From positions 620,001-684,000 of the forward strand of contig CAVZOJ010000003.1 of NCBI GenBank assembly GCA_963776845.1: a DNA stretch of 64,000 bases, given 5' to 3'. A program made the position numbers and the translations under genes. The notes beneath the pieces were generated by a model, which did not search any database, had not been told where the DNA came from, and saw only the letters and a program-made list of their open reading frames with translations. This DNA comes from Roseitranquillus sp963776845. GTDB lineage: Bacteria > Pseudomonadota > Alphaproteobacteria > Rhodobacterales > Rhodobacteraceae. This document shows positions 1 through 7,829 of this stretch, piece by piece. Position 1 is the first letter of the stretch. The number at the start of each line of letters is the position of its first letter.

Positions 1-90
1 TCCAGGTTCGCCCTGGAACATACCGGCGCGGCGCAGGCTGGGCGACCCGCATCTTGCGCCTTCGGCGCGCGCTCGGCATATCCCTCCGCG

Positions 91-735
91 ATGGCGGCCC
101 AGCTTCCTTACGCGACCCTGCGCGAGATCTTCGCCCGGTTCGAGGCCGCCGAGCCCGAACCCTTGGGCGAACTCCGGCACGCTAACGCCTTTCAGTTGCT
201 TGTCGCAGTGGTGCTCTCGGCACAGGCGACGGATGCGGGCGTCAACAAGGCGACCGAAGCGCTCTTTGCCGAAATCGAGACGCCGCAGCAGATGCTGGAG
301 CTGGGCGAGGAGCGGCTGACGCATGCGATCAAGTCGATCGGGCTCTACCGCAACAAGGCGAAGAACGTCATCAAGCTCAGCCGCATCCTGACTGACCAGT
401 ATGGCGGCGAGGTCCCGTCCTCGCGCGCAGCCCTGCAGGCTCTCCCGGGCGTCGGCCGCAAGACGGCCAACGTGGTGCTGAACTCGTGGTTCTTTCATCC
501 CGCCCAGGCGGTCGACACGCACATCTTCCGCGTCGCCAATCGCACCGGGATCGCGCCTGGCCGCGACGTCGAGGCGGTGGAGCGGGCGATCGACGACAAC
601 GTGCCTGTGGAGTTCGCGCGCCGCGCCCATCACTGGCTGATCCTGCATGGCCGCTACATCTGTGTGGCCCGCAAGCCGAAATGCGGCGCCTGTCCCATCC
701 GCGACCTGTGCGCCTACGAGGAGAAGACGGCATGA
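91..735 (+). CDS. nth: Endonuclease III (DNA glycosylase/AP lyase)
   Basis: The 214-residue product has the usual length and layout of endonuclease III, which removes oxidised pyrimidines and nicks the abasic site in base excision repair. The helix-hairpin-helix LPGVGRKTANVVL (about residues 114-126) contains the Schiff-base lysine, and VDTHIFRV carries the conserved catalytic aspartate. Near the C-terminus four cysteines (around CVARKPKCGACPIRDLC) give the C-X6-C-X2-C-X5-C ligand pattern for the 4Fe-4S cluster. The stop overlaps the start of the next gene (ATGA), so the two are translationally coupled. The 90 bp upstream hold no recognisable gene. Identity is secure; start ATG 91 is the best-placed one. 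Confidence 0.95.
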   Translation: MAAQLPYATLREIFARFEAAEPEPLGELRHANAFQLLVAVVLSAQATDAGVNKATEALFAEIETPQQMLELGEERLTHAIKSIGLYRNKAKNVIKLSRILTDQYGGEVPSSRAALQALPGVGRKTANVVLNSWFFHPAQAVDTHIFRVANRTGIAPGRDVEAVERAIDDNVPVEFARRAHHWLILHGRYICVARKPKCGACPIRDLCAYEEKTA

Positions 736-1712
736 GCTACGACGTGGTCGGCATCGGCAACGCCATCGTCGACGTGATCTCGCAGACCGACGAGAGCTTC
801 CTCGATCACATGGGCATCACCAAGGGGATCATGCAGCTGATCGAGCGGGAGCGGGCGGAGACGCTGTACTCCGCCATGGACGGACGCCGCCAGGTCGCTG
901 GAGGTTCGGTCGCCAACACGTTGGCCGGATTGGGAGAACTGGGGCTTTCAACCGCCTTCATCGGACGGGTTCGCGACGACGCGCTGGGGCGCTTCTACGC
1001 GGATGGAATGACCCGCGACGGCACGGATTTCGTCAACGCGCCGAAGCCGGCGGAGCTGCCGACGTCGCGCTCGATGATCTTCGTCACGCCCGACGGGGAG
1101 CGGTCGATGAACACCTACCTCGGCATCTCGGCGGAGCTTGGACCGCAGGATGTCGACGAGGCGCTGCCGCGTACCGCGCAGATCCTGTTCCTAGAGGGGT
1201 ATCTCTTTGATAAGCCTCACGGAAAGGAGGCCTTCCTGGCGGCGGCGCGGGCCTGCCGCAAGGGCGGAGGGATGGCCGGCATCGCGCTCAGCGATCCGTT
1301 CTGCGTCGATCGGCACAGGGCGGATTTTCGCAACCTCGTCAAAGAGTTGGACTACGTCATCGGCAACCAGCACGAGTGGGAGTCGCTCTACGAGACCGAC
1401 GATCTGTGGGCTGCCCTGCGGCAGGCGGCACGAGACGCGCGACTGGTCGTGTGCACGCGGTCGGGCGACGAAGTGCATCTGATTCAAGGGGATGACGAGG
1501 TGACGGTGCCGGTTCGCCGGATCGTTCCGGTGGATGCGACGGGGGCGGGCGACCAGTTCGCGGCCGGCTTCCTGTACGGTCTCGCGACGGGACAAGGCCT
1601 TGAAATCGCGGGGAAGATGGGCGTCGTGGCGGCGCGAGAGGTGATCGGCCACTATGGCGCGCGGCCAGAGGCGGACATCAAGTCATTGTTCGCCAAGGAA
1701 AACCTGATCTGA
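732..1712 (+). CDS. PfkB-family sugar/adenosine kinase
   Basis: The 326-residue protein belongs to the PfkB/ribokinase family of ATP-dependent kinases of sugars and nucleosides. It opens with YDVVGIGNAIVDVI, has the glycine-rich AGGSVANTLAGLGELG substrate loop near residue 57, and ends with the anion-hole/catalytic-base signature DATGAGDQFAAGF near residue 275. Alphaproteobacterial homologues are usually called adenosine kinase, but the substrate cannot be read from the sequence. The chosen ATG at 732 overlaps the nth stop by 4 bp; a longer in-frame extension upstream lies within nth and is not real. A HIT-family nucleotide hydrolase follows 11 bp downstream, which fits a nucleotide-salvage role. 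Confidence 0.9.
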   Translation: MSYDVVGIGNAIVDVISQTDESFLDHMGITKGIMQLIERERAETLYSAMDGRRQVAGGSVANTLAGLGELGLSTAFIGRVRDDALGRFYADGMTRDGTDFVNAPKPAELPTSRSMIFVTPDGERSMNTYLGISAELGPQDVDEALPRTAQILFLEGYLFDKPHGKEAFLAAARACRKGGGMAGIALSDPFCVDRHRADFRNLVKELDYVIGNQHEWESLYETDDLWAALRQAARDARLVVCTRSGDEVHLIQGDDEVTVPVRRIVPVDATGAGDQFAAGFLYGLATGQGLEIAGKMGVVAAREVIGHYGARPEADIKSLFAKENLI

Positions 1713-1723
1713 GGAGAGGCTTC

Positions 1724-2089
1724 GTGTACGACTACGACGACCAGAACATCTTCGCCAAGATCCTGCGCGGCGAAATCCCGAACGATACCGTTGAGGAGAC
1801 CGAAATGTCGTTGGCTTTCAACGACATACGCCCGCAGGCGCCGGTGCATGTACTGGTGATCCCCAAAGGCGCGTACGTCAGCCACGACCACTTCGCCGGC
1901 GAGGCGTCGGACGCGGAAGTCCTTGACTTCAATAGACTAACGGCGCGGATCATCCGCGCGAAGGGGCTGGTCGAGGGCGGCTACCGCACGATCTCGAACG
2001 CCGGGCAGGCGGGGGTGCAGGAGGTGCCGCACTATCATCTGCACATCCTCGGTGGTCGCCCGCTGGGCCGGATGCTGCAGCCGGGCTGA
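1724..2089 (+). CDS. HIT-family nucleotide-binding hydrolase
   Basis: The 121-residue product is a histidine-triad protein of the HinT type, a small soluble enzyme that hydrolyses nucleoside phosphoramidates or similar adducts. The N-terminus NIFAKILRGEIP and the C-terminal active site VPHYHLHILGG, with alternating histidines, are diagnostic. The start is GTG at 1724, 11 bp after the kinase stop, with GAGGAG as ribosome binding site. It is the third gene of the nth-kinase-HIT operon. The tail ends right after the histidine triad (GGRPLGRMLQPG), which is slightly short but common in the family. Confidence 0.92.
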   Translation: MYDYDDQNIFAKILRGEIPNDTVEETEMSLAFNDIRPQAPVHVLVIPKGAYVSHDHFAGEASDAEVLDFNRLTARIIRAKGLVEGGYRTISNAGQAGVQEVPHYHLHILGGRPLGRMLQPG

Positions 2090-2091
2090 CT

Positions 2092-2143
2092 TGTACGTTT
2101 TCGTACGTTTCGAGACCCCCACTTGTACGTTAATGTACGTGAC
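2092..2143. repeat. TGTACGT decamer repeats
   Basis: Four near-identical 10-bp units occur at 2092-2101, 2102-2111, 2124-2133 and 2134-2143, each of the form (T/C)GTACGTNNN, arranged as two adjacent pairs. GTAC cores are therefore spaced exactly one helical turn apart. The array lies in the 134 bp between two convergent genes, so it is not an obvious promoter. It could be a protein-binding array or a remnant of an operator; the function is unknown. Confidence 0.55.
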
Positions 2144-2223
2144 GAAGCCGCCGCGATCGTCGCGCGGGCGGCTGCTTGGCGGGTACGGGCCGACCTTGAC
2201 GAGGCCGCGCCGAGTCCTGGCGA

Positions 2224-4002
2224 TCAAGCAAGCGGCATGAACAGCCAGATGGCGAAGATGGCGGCGGCGCCGACGACGACGTTCATCGGGACGCCGACCT
2301 TCAGGAAGTCGGAGAAGCGGTAGTTGCCGGCGCCGTAGACGAGGGTGTTGGTCTGGTAGCCGATCGGCGTCGCGAAGCTGGCCGAGGCGCCCATCATCAC
2401 GGCGACGACGAAGGGCCGGGGATCGGCGCCGGTTTCTGCGGCAAGCCCGATGACGATGGGTGTCAGGATCACCGCGACGGCGTTGTTCGTCACGACCTCG
2501 GTGAGGATGGAGGCCGTGACGTAGACAGCGGCGAGCAGCAGGATCGGCGGGAAGCCGGCAAGAAGCGGCGCGATGCTTCCGACGAGGAGCTCGACCGCGC
2601 CGGTCTCTTTGAGGCCCGCGCCGACGATGAGCATCGCGAAGATCATGATGAGGATGGAGGCGTCGATCGAGCCCCACGCCTCTTCGCTGTCGATGCAGCG
2701 TAGCACCAGCATCGCCGCGACCGCGACCATCGCGATGATGCCGATGTCGGCGACGCCGAACGCCGCGAGGCCGACGACCGCGACGAGGCCGCCAAGCGCG
2801 ATCGGCGCCCGTGTCCGGCGGTAGGCGCGGCCGGCGCTGAGCGAGACCGAGGCGAGGTCGCGCGACTGCGCGAGGGCGTCGAGCCCCTCGGCAGGCCCCT
2901 CGAGCAGCAGGCGGTCCGCGGGACGCAGCCGCACCGCGGCGAGGTCTGCGCCGGCGATGTGGCCGTGGCGATGGACCCCGAGAACGCGCACGCCGAAACG
3001 GCGGCCGAGGCCGAGCGACGCCAGCGGCTCGCCGACGAAGGCGCGTGCGGGGGCGACCACGGCCTCGGCGACCTTCGGTGCGGCGGCCGGCTGCAGCGGC
3101 ATGTTGCGGCGCAGGCCGACACGCAGCCCTGGCGTCTCGCGCAGCGTCAGGAGCTCGGAGGAGGAGCTGAGCAGGACGATGCAGTCGCCCCGCTGCAGGA
3201 CGTGCCGGCGGAGGCCCTGGCGCAGGATTTGCGTGCCCTGCCGCACGCCGGTGACGCGGATCGCCGGGCGATCGAACTCGGCCACGCTGCCGAGCTTGCG
3301 GCCGATCAGGGACGAGCCCTCGAGCAGCGTCACCTCGGTGAGGAAGTCGTCGTCGGCCGTGGGCAGGTCGGCGCTGCCGCGAGAGGGCAGCAGGAGCGGC
3401 CCGAGCACGAGGAGGGAGGACATGCCGATAAGCGCCGCGACGATGCCGACCGGCGCGATCTCGAAGATGCCGAAGCCCTCCAGCCCGGCTTCACGCGCCA
3501 CGCCATCGACGAGGAGGTTCGTCGAGGTTCCGATGAGCGTGCAGGTCCCGCCGAGGATCGCGGCGTAGGAGAGCGGGATCAGCAGCCGGGTCGTCGCCAT
3601 CCCCAGCGCGCCCGCCAGCCGCACCACCACCGGGATCAGGATCAGCACGAGCGGCGTGTTGTTCACGAACGCCGAGAGCGCGACGACGGTGAGGAAGAAG
3701 CCGAGCAGGGCGCTGACGGGCCGTGTCCGGGCGCGGCGGATTACGGCGTCGGCAACGGCATCGAGAAGACCGGTGCGCACCAGAGCGCCCGATATGACGA
3801 ACATCGCGGCGATCGTGATCGGCGCGGCATTGGAGAACACCGCCATCACCTGGCCTGCCGGCACGAAGCCCGCGAGGATGAAGACCGCGGCGCCGGCCGT
3901 CGCGGTGACGTCGGGCGGATAGCGTTCGAGGACGAAGGCGACGAAGAGCGCCGCGAGCAGGGCGAGCGCGATGTAGGGTTCGGACCCGGCAAGCGCCGAC
4001 AT
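2224..4002 (-). CDS. SLC13/DASS-type anion transporter with TrkA-C domains
   Basis: The 592-residue inner-membrane protein has about five hydrophobic helices at the N-terminus (residues 8-195), a hydrophilic middle with two TrkA-C/RCK-C-like domains (about 205-380), and a second helical half (400-590). That is the layout of SLC13-type sodium/anion symporters such as sulfate or dicarboxylate permeases with an inserted regulatory cytosolic part. Family motifs include the SNAAPITIAAMFVISGALV segment and the matching conserved SASFATPIGYQTN near the end. Substrate is not predictable. Start ATG 4002 is preceded by a purine-rich stretch. It stands alone, convergent with the HIT gene. Confidence 0.85.
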   Translation of the reverse strand: MSALAGSEPYIALALLAALFVAFVLERYPPDVTATAGAAVFILAGFVPAGQVMAVFSNAAPITIAAMFVISGALVRTGLLDAVADAVIRRARTRPVSALLGFFLTVVALSAFVNNTPLVLILIPVVVRLAGALGMATTRLLIPLSYAAILGGTCTLIGTSTNLLVDGVAREAGLEGFGIFEIAPVGIVAALIGMSSLLVLGPLLLPSRGSADLPTADDDFLTEVTLLEGSSLIGRKLGSVAEFDRPAIRVTGVRQGTQILRQGLRRHVLQRGDCIVLLSSSSELLTLRETPGLRVGLRRNMPLQPAAAPKVAEAVVAPARAFVGEPLASLGLGRRFGVRVLGVHRHGHIAGADLAAVRLRPADRLLLEGPAEGLDALAQSRDLASVSLSAGRAYRRTRAPIALGGLVAVVGLAAFGVADIGIIAMVAVAAMLVLRCIDSEEAWGSIDASILIMIFAMLIVGAGLKETGAVELLVGSIAPLLAGFPPILLLAAVYVTASILTEVVTNNAVAVILTPIVIGLAAETGADPRPFVVAVMMGASASFATPIGYQTNTLVYGAGNYRFSDFLKVGVPMNVVVGAAAIFAIWLFMPLA

Positions 4003-4139
4003 CGGTGACCTCGCAAGGGCGAGGCGGCGCCCTGTCCGTATTACCAGCCTAGCAGCGTGTCACGGCCCCAAAGGTTCCCGCAGCGCGCAACGGGTGCGGC
4101 GTGCGGTGGGCGGCGTCAAGACACCGCCCGCCGGACGGC

Positions 4140-5849
4140 TCAGCCGGCCTTGCGCGGCGCGTCTTCCCAGGCGGCGGAGCCGGTGCGGAAGCGCGCCATG
4201 GCGCCGTTGAGGGTGTCGACCTCGCGTCGCAGCGCGTGGCTGGAGGCGGTCGTCTCCTCGAACATCGCGGCGTTCTGCTGGGTGACGCCATCAAGCTGCT
4301 GCATCGCCGTGTCGATCTCGGCCAGCGACGTGGCCTGCTCCTGCGCCGAGGTGGCGATGCGGGCGACGTGGGCGGAGATGTCGCCGACCGACTCGACGAT
4401 GCGGCCGAGCGCCTCGCCGGCCTCGCCGACGAGGGTGACGCCGCGCGAGACGTGCTCGCCCGAGGCGGAGATGAGCTGGCCGATCTCGCGCGCCGCGTCG
4501 GACGAGCGCTGGGCCAGGGCGCGGACCTCGGACGCGACGACGGCGAAGCCGCGGCCGGCGTCGCCGGCGCGGGCCGCCTCGACGCCCGCGTTGAGCGCGA
4601 GCAGGTTGGTCTGGAACGCGATGTCGTCGATCACGCGGATGATCTTGCTGATCTGCTCGGACGAAGCGGCGATTTCGCCCATCGCCGAGACCGCGTTGCG
4701 GACGACGGCGCCGGAGGCCTCGGCATTGGTGCGGGCGTCGGCCACGACGGCATTGGCCTGCCGCGCGCCCTCGGCCGCATCGCGGACGGCCGACGTGATC
4801 TGGGCGACGGCGGCCGCGGTCTCCTCCAGCGTCGCGGCCTGGCGCTCGGTCCGGCGCGAGAGGTCGTCGGAGGCGTCGGAGATGTTGTAGGCCTCGGTCT
4901 TGATCGCGGCGGCGCTGGCCAGCGCCGAGGCGATGGCGTCGCAGAGGCTGGTGACGGCGGTGTTGTAGTCGCGGCGCAGGTCCTCGTAGCCCTCGCCGAA
5001 GGACGCGTCGATCGTCGCGTCGAGATGACCCGTGCTGAGATCGCGCAGCGCCGCCCGGAAGGCGTCGAAGACGCGGGCCTGCTCGGCCGCGACGGCGTCG
5101 CGGCGCGCCCGCTCGGCGGCTTCGAGCTCACGGGCCGTGCGGTCGGCCTCGCGTGCCTTGCGGCCTTCGTCCTCGGCGGTGCGGTGGTTCTCCTCGGCGG
5201 CGCGGGTCGCGCACCTGGCCTCGGCCAGCGCGGTCTCGGTCTCGGCGCGGGAGGCTTCGGCGCGGGCTAGGGCGGCCTCGGTCTCGACGCTCGCCGCGGT
5301 GAGCCGCTCCTCCCGGATGACGGCCTCGGCGTCCATCCGGTTGCGGGTGGCGATGGCCCAGAGCAGCGCCGTCGTCTCGACCGCGACCGCGGCGCCGTGC
5401 AGGAGCGTCCGCTGGACGTTCTCGACGAGATCGGCGGATGGGTAGACGAGCGCGGGCATCACGACCGAGAGGGCGAGGTGGTGCGCGGCGATGGTCCCTG
5501 CGGCGACGAGCACGGCGCGCGGGTCGGACATCGGCAGCGTCATCGCGAGAAAGGCGAAGAACAGGATGTGGCTGTCGAGCTGCCACGGGTGGCCGGCGAG
5601 CGCGGCGGTGATCGCCACCGCCTGGCCGACGAGGGCGAGCGCGGCCGCCGTGCGGCCCTGCGCGCCGCCGAAGCGGACGCCCATCGTGCCGCATGCGGCA
5701 AACGCGACGGCCAGGAGGAGCACGGGAACGACACCGTTTCCTGCGAGCCATGCCGCGAGCGGCGCGGCGGGGGTCACGCCCCAGGCGAAGCGGGCGATCC
5801 GGCGCATCGCGACGTCGCGCGCGGCCTCGAAACCCTGGGACTGGATCAT
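4140..5849 (-). CDS. Methyl-accepting chemotaxis protein
   Basis: The 569-residue receptor has a hydrophobic N-terminal third with several closely spaced membrane helices (about residues 25-185) rather than two helices around a periplasmic sensor domain. A long Ala/Glu-rich coiled coil follows (about 185-280), then a HAMP-like segment containing DLSTGHLDATIDASFGEG, then the cytoplasmic signalling hairpin. The hairpin tip RVIDDIAFQTNLLALNAGV is the conserved CheA/CheW-binding region, and methylation-type helices flank it. The receptor probably senses a signal within or near the membrane. Start ATG 5849 overlaps the stop of the small upstream gene (ATGA), suggesting translational coupling. No other chemotaxis gene is nearby. 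Confidence 0.92.
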   Translation of the reverse strand: MIQSQGFEAARDVAMRRIARFAWGVTPAAPLAAWLAGNGVVPVLLLAVAFAACGTMGVRFGGAQGRTAAALALVGQAVAITAALAGHPWQLDSHILFFAFLAMTLPMSDPRAVLVAAGTIAAHHLALSVVMPALVYPSADLVENVQRTLLHGAAVAVETTALLWAIATRNRMDAEAVIREERLTAASVETEAALARAEASRAETETALAEARCATRAAEENHRTAEDEGRKAREADRTARELEAAERARRDAVAAEQARVFDAFRAALRDLSTGHLDATIDASFGEGYEDLRRDYNTAVTSLCDAIASALASAAAIKTEAYNISDASDDLSRRTERQAATLEETAAAVAQITSAVRDAAEGARQANAVVADARTNAEASGAVVRNAVSAMGEIAASSEQISKIIRVIDDIAFQTNLLALNAGVEAARAGDAGRGFAVVASEVRALAQRSSDAAREIGQLISASGEHVSRGVTLVGEAGEALGRIVESVGDISAHVARIATSAQEQATSLAEIDTAMQQLDGVTQQNAAMFEETTASSHALRREVDTLNGAMARFRTGSAAWEDAPRKAG

Positions 5850-6137
5850 CCGGGAACTCCACAGATTGCCGCGAGGACGCGGCCGTCAAGAACGAGCCAG
5901 GCGCCGCCATCCTTGAGGCGCCGGGCGAAGTCGGGATCGGGCGCCGCCGCCAGCGTCCCGAGCGGCGCGCTGACGGGAGAGACCGGCGCGCCGCCGGCCC
6001 GCGCCACGACGGCGCTCGGGGTCGGCGGCGATGACGAGCAGCGGCTGCCCGGGCTCGACCGGCCGCGCCGCGAGCGTGACGGCAGGACCCGCGACCACGG
6101 CGAGGAAGATCATGATCGGTGTCGAGTACCGCCGCAT
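5846..6137 (-). pseudogene. Small secreted/membrane protein, frameshifted
   Basis: A short gene precedes the chemotaxis receptor but is broken by one extra base. From ATG 6137 (AGGA 7 bp upstream) it encodes an N-terminal hydrophobic segment, MIFLAVVAGPAVTLAARP, then LLVIAADPER. Removing one G of the GG at 6011-6012 (CC on the coding strand) restores VVARAGGAPVSPVSAPLG and then KDGGAWLVLDGRVLAAICG, ending in a TGA that overlaps the receptor ATG. The restored product would be about 96 residues, probably anchored or exported with a small periplasmic part. The exact overlap with the next start supports this frame. It is either a sequencing error or recent inactivation. Confidence 0.6.
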
Positions 6138-6290
6138 CCGTTCCTGCTGCCTCGTCTGGTGCACGGGCCGGGAGGATCCCCTGCCGCTTGCCGAGGCCGG
6201 GGTCTACGTCGCGGGGGTTGAAGTTGGCTTAATCCGCAAGGGGATCGTGCCGAGGCGGGGTCTCATGCGTGAGCGGCCGGGATGATCCCC

Positions 6291-7247
6291 TCAGGCCGCG
6301 TCCGACGGCGTGGCCTCGGCGTGCGCGCCGCGGGTGAGGTCGAGGAACACGTCCTCGAGCCGCGGTTCGACGGTGGCGATGTCGCGGATGCCGACCGAGG
6401 CGGCGGTCAGGGCCTTCAGCACGTCCTCGGCCGAATGGCGCGAGCGGCTCCAGGTGAAGGCGAGGGTGCCGTCGTCGCGGCGCACGAGGTCGATGCCCTC
6501 CGGCAGGTGGATCTCGGGCACCTCGGCGCGCGGCGTGACGACGAGGGTCTTGCGGTCGGCGCGGGCGACGAGGCTGCGGGTCTCGTCGCGGATCAGCACC
6601 TCGCCGTCGTTGATGATGGCGATCTCGTCGCACATCGCCTCGGCCTCCTCGAGGTAGTGCGTGGTCAGGATGATCGTCATCCCCTCGTCGTTGAGGCGGC
6701 GGACGTTCTGCCAGAGGGTCTGGCGCAGCTCGATGTCGACGCCGGCGGTCGGCTCGTCGAGGACGAGGACGCGCGGCCCGTGCACCAGCGCCTTGCCGAG
6801 CAGGAGGCGCCGCTTCATCCCGCCCGAGAGGTTGCGGGCGTAGCTGTCGGCCTTGTCGGAGAGACCGATCATCGCGAGGATCTCGTCGGTGCGCCGTTCC
6901 CGCTTGGGGACGCCGTAGAGGCCGGCCTGAACGTCGAGCGAGCCGCGCGGCGTGAAGAACGGGTCCATGTTGGTCTCTTGCGGCATCACCCCGATCGCGG
7001 CGCGGGACTGGCGCGGGTTGCGGTCCTGATCGAAGCCCCAGATCTGGACCCGGCCCCTGGTCTTGGTGACGAGGCCGGCCAGGATGTTGATGAGCGTCGA
7101 CTTGCCGGCGCCGTTCGGACCGAGCAGGCCGAAGATGCTGCCCGCCGGGATCGTGAGGTCGATATCCTTGAGCGCGTGCTTGGCCGGCTCTTTGCCCTGG
7201 GCGGCGTAGGTCTTGCTCAGCCCTTCGATCTCGATCGCGTTCGCCAT
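6291..7247 (-). CDS. ABC transporter ATP-binding protein (ABC-2 exporter type)
   Basis: The 318-residue ATPase has Walker A GPNGAGKST (about residue 45), signature LSGGMKRRL, Walker B RVLVLDEPTAGVD and the switch histidine in ILTTHYLEE. The C-terminal 80 residues form a DUF4162-like extension, as in drug- or polysaccharide-export ATPases that pair with ABC-2 permeases. No permease gene is adjacent, so the partner must be encoded elsewhere. ATG 7247 is chosen because GGAAAGG lies upstream and the protein starts directly with ANAIEIEGLSKTY; the open frame continues upstream only across the divergent gene. It is transcribed divergently from the zinc-finger gene. Confidence 0.9.
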   Translation of the reverse strand: MANAIEIEGLSKTYAAQGKEPAKHALKDIDLTIPAGSIFGLLGPNGAGKSTLINILAGLVTKTRGRVQIWGFDQDRNPRQSRAAIGVMPQETNMDPFFTPRGSLDVQAGLYGVPKRERRTDEILAMIGLSDKADSYARNLSGGMKRRLLLGKALVHGPRVLVLDEPTAGVDIELRQTLWQNVRRLNDEGMTIILTTHYLEEAEAMCDEIAIINDGEVLIRDETRSLVARADRKTLVVTPRAEVPEIHLPEGIDLVRRDDGTLAFTWSRSRHSAEDVLKALTAASVGIRDIATVEPRLEDVFLDLTRGAHAEATPSDAA

Positions 7248-7377
7248 CCGGGTGCCTTTCCGGCCCGCACCGGTCTTGTCGCGCCGGGCCTGATTGCTAT
7301 TGTCGCGACCTAGTCGCCGCAGGCGGCAGGGGCAAGCGGATGCGGCGCGGCCCCCTGACCTTGAAGGGAGTTCAGAC

Positions 7378-7692
7378 GTGGCGCAGCTGACCAAGGGCAA
7401 TGTGTATCGCGCCGGTCGCGACGACGTCGTCGGGCCCGACGAGAACGACATGGCAAGCCGCCCGATCGACCCGCCGGAGATCGAGGTTGTCTCGTCCTGG
7501 CGTGTGGCCTGCGATGGCAGCGAGGGCGCGCTGGGTCATCCCCGTGTATGGCTGCAGATTCCGGCTGATCTCGGTTGGATCGACTGCGGCTATTGCGACA
7601 AGCGCTACATCCACGAAAGCAAGCAGGGCGCCGGCCCCGAGGACGCCCCCGGCCGGGATGGTCCGCCGAAGGCCCATCCCGGGGTTCCCTAG
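7378..7692 (+). CDS. Zinc-finger domain protein (zf-CHCC-like)
   Basis: The 104-residue protein begins at GTG 7378, 10 bp after GAAGGGA. It contains a Cys in VACDG, a His in GHPRVWLQI and a CGYC pair in DCGYCDKRYI. That is the Cys-His-Cys-Cys zinc site of the family that also includes the mitochondrial complex I subunit NDUFS6. In alphaproteobacteria such proteins are about this size and of unproven function. The C-terminal 25 residues are Pro/Gly-rich and probably disordered. The product is soluble, with no signal peptide. Confidence 0.8.
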   Translation: MAQLTKGNVYRAGRDDVVGPDENDMASRPIDPPEIEVVSSWRVACDGSEGALGHPRVWLQIPADLGWIDCGYCDKRYIHESKQGAGPEDAPGRDGPPKAHPGVP

Positions 7693-7774
7693 ACGCGGCT
7701 ACTGGTCGAGGAGCCGGGCCTGGAAGGCATACGGGCGGGACATCGCCTGTAGGCGGAAGCGCGCGTTTGACGCG

Positions 7775-7803
7775 TTGACCTCACGTAAAGCGATTGCTAT
7801 TCG
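7775..7803 (+). promoter_or_regulatory. Putative sigma-70 promoter of the MscS gene
   Basis: TTGACC at 7775-7780 and TATTCG at 7798-7803 are separated by 17 bp and lie 27 bp upstream of the MscS start, in an otherwise empty 137-bp gap. The match is good at -35 and weaker at -10. Confidence 0.45.
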
Positions 7804-7829
7804 CGCACGGTTTTTGGTGGGGAGAGCCA

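Noticed and set aside
2959..4008. Long open frames antisense to the SLC13 transporter and similar long frames opposite other genes
   Set aside because: They are by-products of high GC content; their translations are Arg/Ala/Gly/His-rich without motifs, whereas the opposite strand encodes a recognised family.
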